From the NCBI GenBank assembly GCA_964482535.1, contig CAYZXU010000074.1, positions 1 through 12,043 on the forward strand: a DNA stretch of 12,043 nucleotides, read 5' to 3'. A program made the translations under genes and the position numbers. How positions within the stretch are numbered: position 1 is the first letter of the stretch; the number at the start of each line of letters is the position of its first letter. Source of the stretch: CAYZXU01 sp964482535. GTDB taxonomy: Bacteria; Desulfobacterota; Desulfobacteria; Desulfobacterales; BuS5. Positions 6,154 to 12,043 of this stretch are shown one piece after another. Below the pieces are notes generated by a model. It was not told the origin of the DNA. It was given only the letters and a program-made list of their open reading frames with translations, and searched no databases.

Positions 6154-6750
6154 ATGACAGGTATAAGCGCAGGAATGGTAAAAGAGCTCCGGCAAAAAAC
6201 CGGCGCAGGAATTATGGATTGTAAGGAGGCCCTCACTGAATGTGGTGGAGATGTGGATAAAGCAGTCGATTTTTTAAGAACAAAGGGTCTGGCTACGGCT
6301 GCAAAAAGGGCAGACAGGGCTGTTAATGAAGGTGTGGTTCAGTCATATATCCATATGGGCGGTAAGCTTGGAGTTCTTGTTGAGGTTGGTTGTGAAACCG
6401 ATTTTGTTGCAAAGACTGATGATTTTATTGATTTTACAAAAAATATAGCAATGCATATTGCGGCAACTAATCCTTTTGGGGTACAGGCATCGGATATCCC
6501 TGAAGAGATCATAGAAAAAGAGAAAGAGATATATACAGCTCAGGTAAAGGAGATGGGAAAACCTGAAAATATAATAGATAAAATTGTTGAAGGGAAGCTG
6601 AAGAAGTTTATTAAGGATAACTGCCTTATGGAGCAGGCATATGTGCGTGATCCTGGTCTGACTATTTCCGATCTTTTAAATGAAACAATCTCGAAAATTG
6701 GAGAAAATGTTACTATAAAAAATTTTGCAAGATTTCAGATAGGGGAGTAA
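6154..6750 (+). CDS. tsf: Elongation factor Ts, short form
   Basis: The protein has 198 residues from ATG 6154 with AGGAGA eight bases upstream. EF-Ts is the GDP-GTP exchange factor for EF-Tu. The N-terminal UBA-like domain (ISAGMVKELRQKTGAGIMDC, then KEAL, residues 4-27) is followed by the core with GCETDFVAK at 79-87, the EF-Tu-contacting signature including TDFV. The length is close to the short Thermus-type form and lacks most of the second core subdomain and coiled-coil expansion of the 283-residue E. coli protein. Short forms are usual in this part of the bacterial tree, so this is not a truncation. It sits between rpsB and pyrH, with 6 bp to the latter. Confidence 0.97.
   Translation: MTGISAGMVKELRQKTGAGIMDCKEALTECGGDVDKAVDFLRTKGLATAAKRADRAVNEGVVQSYIHMGGKLGVLVEVGCETDFVAKTDDFIDFTKNIAMHIAATNPFGVQASDIPEEIIEKEKEIYTAQVKEMGKPENIIDKIVEGKLKKFIKDNCLMEQAYVRDPGLTISDLLNETISKIGENVTIKNFARFQIGE
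6741..6747 (+). promoter_or_regulatory. pyrH: Ribosome binding site that decides the TTG start of pyrH
   Basis: AGGGGAG, overlapping the last codons of tsf, lies nine bases before TTG 6757. No ATG or GTG in frame is nearer than residue 19, which would remove the nucleotide-binding KISGE loop. TTG is therefore the credible start. Confidence 0.7.
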
Positions 6751-6756
6751 CTTATA

Positions 6757-7473
6757 TTGACACAGCCCAAATATAGAAGAGTTTTGCTGAAAATAAGCGG
6801 TGAAGCATTGATGGGAGATCAGGGGTACGGCATCGACCCTGAGATGATTAAGTATGTGGCCAATGAGATAAATCGTGTTGTTGAGCTTGGGGTAGAGCTG
6901 GCTCTCGTTGTTGGAGGAGGTAATATTTTCAGGGGTGTTGCTGCAAGTACATACGATATGGAAAGGACTGCCGCTGATAACATGGGAATGCTTGCCACTG
7001 TAATTAACAGCATTGCGCTTCAGGGAGCTCTTGAGAACAAAGGGATTGATACACGCGTACTGACAGCAATTTCAATGCATGAAGTGGCCGAACCCTATAT
7101 ACTGCGCAGGGCTGTTCGTCATCTTGAGAAAAAAAGAGTTGTTATTTTTGCCGCAGGAACCGGAAACCCGTATTTTACAACTGATACAGCGGCTGTTTTA
7201 AGGGCCCAGGAAATTCATGCAGATATACTCTTAAAAGCCACCAAGGTTAACGGCTTGTATGATTCCGACCCCGTAACAAACAGCAATTCCAAATTTATAA
7301 AAGAGACCAGCTATATGGAAGTTATTTCAAAACAGTTGAATGTAATGGATATGACGGCAATTTCTCTGGCAATGGACAACAAACTTCCACTTGTAATATT
7401 TAATCTAAAACAAGAGGGGAATATTATTAAGGTTGTTCAGGGTGAGGATATAGGAACACTTATTAAAAAATAA
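6757..7473 (+). CDS. pyrH: UMP kinase (uridylate kinase)
   Basis: The protein has 238 residues and initiates at TTG, the usual bacterial UMP kinase length. It phosphorylates UMP to UDP with ATP and belongs to the amino-acid-kinase fold, working as a hexamer. Visible motifs are LLKISGEAL at 10-18, VVGGGNIFRG at 51-60, AAGTGNPYFTTDTAA at 132-146 (UMP binding and catalysis) and KATKVNGLYDSDP at 160-172. It lies between tsf and frr in the standard order, with 11 bp to frr. UDP made here feeds both RNA synthesis and UDP-sugars for the envelope. The family is commonly allosteric, with GTP activation and UTP inhibition; this cannot be read directly here. Confidence 0.97.
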   Translation: MTQPKYRRVLLKISGEALMGDQGYGIDPEMIKYVANEINRVVELGVELALVVGGGNIFRGVAASTYDMERTAADNMGMLATVINSIALQGALENKGIDTRVLTAISMHEVAEPYILRRAVRHLEKKRVVIFAAGTGNPYFTTDTAAVLRAQEIHADILLKATKVNGLYDSDPVTNSNSKFIKETSYMEVISKQLNVMDMTAISLAMDNKLPLVIFNLKQEGNIIKVVQGEDIGTLIKK

Positions 7474-7484
7474 GGTGAATCAAG

Positions 7485-8042
7485 ATGATTGAAAGCATAT
7501 ATCAGGAAACAACGGAAAGCATGGTCAAAGCCACAGCTTCTCTTGAAAATGAGCTGAAAAGGGTGCGAACCGGAAGGGCATCTCTATCTTTATTTGACGG
7601 CATACGTGTTGATTATTATGGAACTCCTACTCCGCTTGCACAGATGGCCACTCTTTCCATACCGGAGAGCCGTTTAATGATTATTCAGCCCTGGGATGTT
7701 TCAGTTATCAAGGATATTGAAAAAGCGATATTAAAGTCCGATCTGGGCCTAACCCCTTCAAACGACGGCAAGATTATTCGCATAGCAATTCCTCCGCTTA
7801 CTGAGGAAAGGCGCAAAGAACTGGTCAAAACAGTAAGCAAGATGTGTGAAGAGCACAAAGTCTCTGTGCGGAATATAAGGCGTGATTCCAATGATCTGCT
7901 AAAGGGGATGAAAAATGACGGCGATATTGCCGAAGATGATTCTTTTAAAGCCCAGGCCAAAGTGCAAACGATTACAGATAAGTATATAAAACTTATCGAT
8001 AAAATATATGAAGACAAATCAAAAGAGATCCTTGAGTTCTGA
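7485..8042 (+). CDS. frr: Ribosome recycling factor
   Basis: The 185-residue length is exactly typical for RRF, which splits the post-termination 70S complex together with EF-G. The two-domain architecture is clear. A long N-terminal helix ends in RVRTGRASLSLFDGIRVDYY (26-45). The small beta domain follows (TPTPLAQMATLSIPE, QPWD), and then the C-terminal helices with LTEERRKELVK and RNIRRDSND. The start at ATG 7485 has AAGGTG overlapping the pyrH stop. The next gene, uppS, starts just downstream or slightly overlapping. Confidence 0.97.
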   Translation: MIESIYQETTESMVKATASLENELKRVRTGRASLSLFDGIRVDYYGTPTPLAQMATLSIPESRLMIIQPWDVSVIKDIEKAILKSDLGLTPSNDGKIIRIAIPPLTEERRKELVKTVSKMCEEHKVSVRNIRRDSNDLLKGMKNDGDIAEDDSFKAQAKVQTITDKYIKLIDKIYEDKSKEILEF

Positions 8043-8064
8043 AAATAAGGGCACTTTGGTTTCT

Positions 8065-8790
8065 ATGCAGCTCCCCATGGAGCTTGACCTCTCAAATCTT
8101 CCCCGGCATATAGCCATAATAATGGACGGCAATGGCCGCTGGGCTAAAAAAAGCTGTTTAAACAGGATTAAAGGCCATTCAAAGGGGGTTGCTACAGTCA
8201 AGGATGTTGTTACGGCCTGCAGAGAAATAGGTATTCCCATATTAACCCTGTATGCTTTTTCCACGGAAAACTGGCAGAGACCGAAAACCGAAGTTCATGC
8301 GCTTATGTCGCTTCTGGAAAAATTTCTTGGTTCAGAGCGCAAAAAAATGATGGATGAGGATATTCGCCTTAATGTAATAGGCCAGGTTGAACGTCTCCCT
8401 GAAAGCGTCAGAAAAATTCTGGAACGAACAGTCTCTTTAACAAAAAATAATAAAACCATGCTCTTAAACCTGGCATTAAGTTATGGAAGCCGCGCTGAAA
8501 TAGTTAGAATGGTTAAAAAAATTGCATCAGACGCTGTAGACGGCAAAATTGATCCTGCCGGAATTACAGAAGATACAGTGCCTGAATATTTATATACAAA
8601 GGGTATGCCTGACCCTGATCTTTTAATAAGAACCAGTGGTGAGATGCGTATAAGTAATTTTCTTTTATGGCAGATAGCATATTCGGAAATTTATATAACT
8701 AAAACACTTTGGCCTGATTTTGGGCGCGAAGAATTAATCGATATTATAATAGACTATCAGGGCCGTGAAAGAAGATTCGGCAAGGTCTGA
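8065..8790 (+). CDS. uppS: Undecaprenyl diphosphate synthase (cis-prenyltransferase)
   Basis: The protein has 241 residues from ATG 8065. It condenses isopentenyl diphosphate onto farnesyl diphosphate to make the C55 carrier for peptidoglycan and O-antigen. Diagnostic motifs are HIAIIMDGNGRWA at 15-27 with catalytic Asp21, LTLYAFSTENWQRP at 60-73, and RTSGE at 189-193 followed by ISNFLLWQ, with a C-terminal YQGRERRFG. The start is uncertain. ATG 8008 would overlap frr by 35 bp and has no ribosome binding site. TTG 8056 sits close behind AAGGG (8046-8050), while ATG 8065 is 14 bases after it. All candidates keep the whole catalytic domain. Its substrate pool depends on dxr, two genes downstream. 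Confidence 0.96.
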   Translation: MQLPMELDLSNLPRHIAIIMDGNGRWAKKSCLNRIKGHSKGVATVKDVVTACREIGIPILTLYAFSTENWQRPKTEVHALMSLLEKFLGSERKKMMDEDIRLNVIGQVERLPESVRKILERTVSLTKNNKTMLLNLALSYGSRAEIVRMVKKIASDAVDGKIDPAGITEDTVPEYLYTKGMPDPDLLIRTSGEMRISNFLLWQIAYSEIYITKTLWPDFGREELIDIIIDYQGRERRFGKV

Positions 8791-8845
8791 TTTGCGGAAA
8801 AGGATTTCTCGGATAGACCGCCCTTAACCGGCAACCGTTTTTAAT

Positions 8846-9664
8846 ATGCACCTAAAACGATGGATTACAGGCATAATTGCCCTGCCCATACTAATAGCGA
8901 TTATTGGCTATGGTGGCAGTTTTCTATTTTCTTTTTTTATAAGTATAGTTTTTGCTATAGCTTTATGGGAATATTTTCGCATTCAATTTAATGCCTTAAA
9001 CAAAAGTGTATTCGTCCCCATAACTGTTTCAGGATTTATTACAGGCATTCTTATCGTCTGGTCAGCATATTCAGATTTATTTAATTTAATACCTGCTTTT
9101 TTATTTATTGACCTTATGCTAACTGCTTTTATAGCCGTTCTGTTTTATAAAGATAACCCAAAAGTTATTGAAATTGTATTAAAACAGGTTGCAGGAGTTT
9201 TGTATATACCCGTAGCCTTATCCTTTTTTGTTATGATAAGAAACAGCCCGGACGGGATTTTTTGGGTGTTCTATATATTATGCATGGTTTTTGCATGTGA
9301 TACAGGGGCGTTCTACGTTGGTTCATATTTTGGGAAACACAAGCTGTGTCCTGCTGTGAGCCCTGGAAAAACCGTTGAAGGGTTTTTAGGAGGCATGACT
9401 TCAGTATTTATTGTCGGCGCTGTTTTTAAAATTTATTTAACACCTTCGTCTTCCTGGGGATACAGCCTTTGTTTTTTCTTTTTAATAAGTATTGCAGCGC
9501 CCCTTGGGGATCTTTTTGAGTCAATGCTGAAAAGGACTGCCAATGTTAAAGACTCCGGTGGGCTTCTGCCAGGGCACGGAGGTGTTTTGGACAGGATTGA
9601 CGCGCTGCTTTTTGCTTTGCCGGTGGCGTATATATTTAAAACATATATTTTTAATGTTATATAA
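8846..9664 (+). CDS. cdsA: Phosphatidate cytidylyltransferase (CDP-diglyceride synthase)
   Basis: The 272-residue polytopic membrane protein makes CDP-diacylglycerol from CTP and phosphatidic acid, the branch point to all phospholipids. About seven or eight hydrophobic segments can be seen, the first from residue 6. The family signature is complete: SMLKR at 226-230, KD at 235-236, PGHGGVLDRID at 242-252. The preceding loop has CDTGAFYVGS at 151-160 and PGKTVEGFLGG at 173-183. ATG 8846 lacks an obvious Shine-Dalgarno, and the 55 bp after uppS hold only a very short CGG-CCG hairpin followed by five T. The start could be slightly different, but the first membrane helix begins here. Confidence 0.96.
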   Translation: MHLKRWITGIIALPILIAIIGYGGSFLFSFFISIVFAIALWEYFRIQFNALNKSVFVPITVSGFITGILIVWSAYSDLFNLIPAFLFIDLMLTAFIAVLFYKDNPKVIEIVLKQVAGVLYIPVALSFFVMIRNSPDGIFWVFYILCMVFACDTGAFYVGSYFGKHKLCPAVSPGKTVEGFLGGMTSVFIVGAVFKIYLTPSSSWGYSLCFFFLISIAAPLGDLFESMLKRTANVKDSGGLLPGHGGVLDRIDALLFALPVAYIFKTYIFNVI

Positions 9665-9668
9665 AAGA

Positions 9669-9696
9669 TCTGCTTTTTTAACAGACAATTTTTTTT
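9669..9696 (+). terminator. Weak terminator-like element between cdsA and dxr
   Basis: TCTG (9669-9672) can pair with CAGA (9682-9685) around a T-rich loop, followed three bases later by T8 (9689-9696). The stem is only about four pairs, so read-through should dominate. The element sits directly before the dxr ATG, which has no Shine-Dalgarno. Confidence 0.22.
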
Positions 9697-9699
9697 ATT

Positions 9700-10860
9700 A
9701 TGAAAAATCTTTCAATACTTGGTTCAACCGGTTCCATAGGCACAAATGCACTAAAAATTGCAGCTCGGTTTCCTGATCGTTTTAAAGTCAGGGCCCTTGC
9801 CGCAAAAAATAATATTTCCCTCCTTGCCGGGCAGATAGAGACTTTTCGGCCGGAGGTTGCAGTTGTATTTGATGAAATCAGTGCAAAAGAGCTTAAATCA
9901 AAACTTGCCTCAGATATAAATGTTGAAATTCTGTTCGGAGTAGAAGGCTATAAGGCTGCCGCATCTTTATCATCCTGTGACATGGTTGTTGCAGCAATGG
10001 TCGGTTCAGCAGGACTTATTCCCACGCTTGCGGCAATTGATTCACAGAAAACAGTAGCCCTGGCAAACAAGGAGACCCTTGTTATGGCAGGAGATATTAT
10101 AATGAAACAGGCTGCTGCAAAAAAAGTAAAGATACTGCCCATTGACAGTGAACACAGCGCTATATTTCAATGCCTTTCAGGAAACCGCAGAGAAGATCTT
10201 TCTAAAATTCTGCTCACAGGTTCAGGTGGCCCCTTTTTAGACATGCCGGTGGATAAATTTTCAAACATAAAAATTAAAGACGCATTAAATCATCCCACAT
10301 GGCAGATGGGTAAAAAAATAAGCATAGATTCTGCCACAATGATGAATAAAGGGCTTGAAGCAATAGAGGCTAAACATCTTTTCGGTGTTTCCCATGATAT
10401 GATAGAGGTTTTGATTCACCCCCAGAGCATTATACATTCAATGGTTGCATATAAAGACGGATCAATAATGGCACAGCTCTCCATACCTGATATGAAGGGG
10501 GCAATTGCCCTTGCCATGTCATATCCTGAACGTCTTGATTTAAAACAGCCTTTGCCCGATTTTGCAAATATTGAAGGGCTGACATTCAGGCAGCCTGATT
10601 TAATCAGGTTTCCGTGCCTTGGTCTTGCTTTTAAAGCATGCGAGGCAGGTGGAACCTATCCTTGTGTTTTAAATGCTGCAAATGAGGTTGCTGTGGATGC
10701 ATTTTTTGATAAAAAAATATCTTTTGTTAATATTTTTCAGGTTATTGAAAAAACCTGCAGCAAACATAATTATGTTGCCAATCCTGCTTTGCCCGATATT
10801 TTTGAATCAGATGTATGGGCTAGAAAGAAAGCTGAAGAGATAATTTACACCCTGCTTTAA
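9700..10860 (+). CDS. dxr: 1-deoxy-D-xylulose 5-phosphate reductoisomerase
   Basis: The protein has 386 residues. It converts DXP to 2-C-methyl-D-erythritol 4-phosphate with NADPH and a divalent metal, the committed step of the MEP isoprenoid pathway. The NADPH-binding loop LGSTGSIGTNALKI is at 7-20 and ALANKETLVMAG at 120-131. Metal ligands are Asp149 and Glu151 (IDSEHSAIFQ) and Glu220 (MMNKGLEAIEAKH). HPTWQMGKKISIDSATMMNK at 198-217 and HPQSIIHS at 240-247 form the substrate and flexible-loop region, and NAANEVAVDAFF lies in the C-terminal helical domain. The length is typical and all key residues are present. It follows cdsA by 35 bp. ATG 9700 is the only sensible start because the nucleotide loop begins at once. 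Confidence 0.97.
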   Translation: MKNLSILGSTGSIGTNALKIAARFPDRFKVRALAAKNNISLLAGQIETFRPEVAVVFDEISAKELKSKLASDINVEILFGVEGYKAAASLSSCDMVVAAMVGSAGLIPTLAAIDSQKTVALANKETLVMAGDIIMKQAAAKKVKILPIDSEHSAIFQCLSGNRREDLSKILLTGSGGPFLDMPVDKFSNIKIKDALNHPTWQMGKKISIDSATMMNKGLEAIEAKHLFGVSHDMIEVLIHPQSIIHSMVAYKDGSIMAQLSIPDMKGAIALAMSYPERLDLKQPLPDFANIEGLTFRQPDLIRFPCLGLAFKACEAGGTYPCVLNAANEVAVDAFFDKKISFVNIFQVIEKTCSKHNYVANPALPDIFESDVWARKKAEEIIYTLL

Positions 10861-10904
10861 ATTTTGGGTTTTGGGTTAAAAAAGTTGTAAAATAAAAGGT
10901 CATT

Positions 10905-11972
10905 ATGGGTATTAGTATAATTTCATTTATTATAGTTCTTGGCGTGCTGGTTTTTTTTCATGAACTCGGTCATTTTCTTGCCGCAAGGTTTTTTGGTGTG
11001 GGCGTTGAAAAATTTTCATTAGGTTTCGGGCCAAAGATTGCAGGAAGAAAAGTCGGCATGACCGATTATCGAATCTCTGCCATTCCTCTTGGCGGTTATG
11101 TGAAGATGGTCGGAGAAGAGCCGGATGCTGAAATTGCTCCTGAAGATATTCATCTCTCATTTACACACAAGCATGTTTTTAAACGGATTGTTATAGTTGC
11201 AGCGGGTCCGCTTTTTAATTTTTTCCTCGCTGTAGCTATTTTTATCGGCTTTTTTCAGGTTTATGGCACATACACAGTAAAGCCGATTGTAGGAGAAGTG
11301 AGCGAAAATATGCCTGCGGAAAAAGCAGGGATAAAAAAGGGAGATATTATAACTGCCATAAACGGTCTTGTTGTTGAATCATGGACTGATATGGCGGGCT
11401 TTATAACTGAAAGCAATGGAAAAAACCTGACTCTGTCAATCCGCAGGGGAGAATCTGAACTTGATATTGACTTAAAACCGGCATCCATGCCGTCCAAAAA
11501 CATGTTTGGCGAGGATATAAAACGATATGTCATAGGAATTGCCGCATCAGGAGATGTTGTTTCCATAAAGCTGAACCCTTTTCAGGCTTTTGTCCAGGGC
11601 TTTGTCAGGACATATGAACTTTCAGAGATGATGGTTATCGGCGTGGTTAAACTAATAAAGGGTGATATCTCTAAAGACAATCTGGGCGGACCTATTATGA
11701 TTGCCCAGATGGCCGGTGATCAGGCAAAGAAAGGAGCAGCAAGCCTCCTGGAATTTATTGCGTTAATAAGCATTAATCTTGGAATATTAAATTTTTTACC
11801 CATACCTGTTTTAGATGGCGGTCATCTTCTGTTTTTTATTATAGAGGCTGTAACAGGGCGGCCTGTCAGTGTTAAAATCCGTGAAATTGCCCAGCAGGCA
11901 GGTATTATTATACTTGTTTTACTCATGGTTTTTGCATTTTATAATGATATTATGCGGTTTATTATAAAATAG
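10905..11972 (+). CDS. rseP: RseP-family intramembrane zinc metalloprotease (site-2 protease), single PDZ
   Basis: The protein has 355 residues from ATG 10905, with AAAGG upstream. It is an integral membrane protease that cleaves transmembrane substrates such as anti-sigma factors and, in some bacteria, signal-peptide remnants. The first membrane helix carries HELGH at 19-23 (zinc ligands and catalytic Glu20). The third ligand, Asp304, lies in NFLPIPVLDGGH at 296-307. GYVKM (64-68) marks the membrane-associated beta loop. One PDZ domain spans about 125-195 (core ADKAGIKKGD-like, here PAEKAGIKKGDII at 137-149). E. coli RseP has about 450 residues and two PDZ domains, so this is the shorter single-PDZ form common outside the gammaproteobacteria. 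It ends the visible operon. Confidence 0.95.
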   Translation: MGISIISFIIVLGVLVFFHELGHFLAARFFGVGVEKFSLGFGPKIAGRKVGMTDYRISAIPLGGYVKMVGEEPDAEIAPEDIHLSFTHKHVFKRIVIVAAGPLFNFFLAVAIFIGFFQVYGTYTVKPIVGEVSENMPAEKAGIKKGDIITAINGLVVESWTDMAGFITESNGKNLTLSIRRGESELDIDLKPASMPSKNMFGEDIKRYVIGIAASGDVVSIKLNPFQAFVQGFVRTYELSEMMVIGVVKLIKGDISKDNLGGPIMIAQMAGDQAKKGAASLLEFIALISINLGILNFLPIPVLDGGHLLFFIIEAVTGRPVSVKIREIAQQAGIIILVLLMVFAFYNDIMRFIIK

Positions 11973-12043
11973 TTTTTTTATCAACTCGTTTATAAACCGG
12001 TTATCAGAAATTTACAAACTGAATAACTGTTTGATATTGTTAA
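11973..12043. other. Tail of window after rseP; nothing supported
   Basis: These 71 AT-rich bases contain a short palindrome (AACCGGTT, 11996-12003) but no T-run terminator and no convincing start of a next gene before the edge. Confidence 0.3.

Noticed and set aside
7685..8017. 110-codon open frame on the minus strand opposite frr
   Set aside because: It lies wholly within frr in antisense, has a serine- and leucine-rich shadow composition, and shows no ribosome binding site or recognisable motif.
11261..11566. 101-codon open frame on the minus strand opposite rseP
   Set aside because: It is the antisense shadow of the PDZ region of rseP, with no independent signals.
11990..12005. AACCGGTT palindrome after rseP as a terminator
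   Set aside because: The stem is short, it has no loop, and no T-run follows it.

Overview
The window looks like a chromosomal segment of an AT-rich, Gram-negative bacterium, most plausibly a member of the Desulfobacterota (former Deltaproteobacteria). The main basis is the housekeeping cluster rpsB-tsf-pyrH-frr-uppS-cdsA-dxr-rseP, together with a short EF-Ts (198 aa), a single-PDZ RseP and a free-standing bacterial beta-CASP ribonuclease. The lineage is inferred from protein style and gene order, not from a database search.

Layout. Positions 1-395 hold the remains of a toxin-antitoxin-like locus: the 3' end of a gene whose last residues look like a BrnT-type toxin, overlapping a BrnA/CopG-type antitoxin that keeps a strong ribosome binding site and a normal N-terminus but is then cut short. 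Positions 450-1811 encode a complete beta-CASP metallo-beta-lactamase RNase. Positions 1990-2557 form a small cassette: two tightly coupled genes for small proteins of unknown function, bracketed by two imperfect 30-bp direct repeats (25 of 30 identical). On the minus strand, 4864-2608 is a two-gene unit in which a GT-B-type glycosyltransferase overlaps by 14 bp with a HAD-superfamily hydrolase. From about 5005 to 11972, all on the plus strand, lies the housekeeping operon.

How the operon fits together. rpsB and tsf supply ribosomal protein S2 and elongation factor Ts, and frr supplies the ribosome recycling factor. pyrH makes UDP for nucleotide and envelope precursor synthesis. uppS makes undecaprenyl diphosphate, cdsA makes CDP-diacylglycerol, and dxr commits carbon to the MEP isoprenoid pathway that feeds uppS. 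rseP is an intramembrane protease linked to envelope stress signalling. The cluster therefore couples translation capacity to envelope lipid supply. A good sigma70-type promoter (TTGCGA, 17 bp, TATAAA) lies about 200 bp upstream of rpsB, leaving a long leader that also holds a 30-codon open frame.

The housekeeping operon is ordinary. The parts worth a second look are the repeat-flanked two-gene cassette, the truncated antitoxin locus, the glycosyltransferase-HAD pair and the rpsB leader. I found no CRISPR array, tRNA, rRNA or transposase gene.
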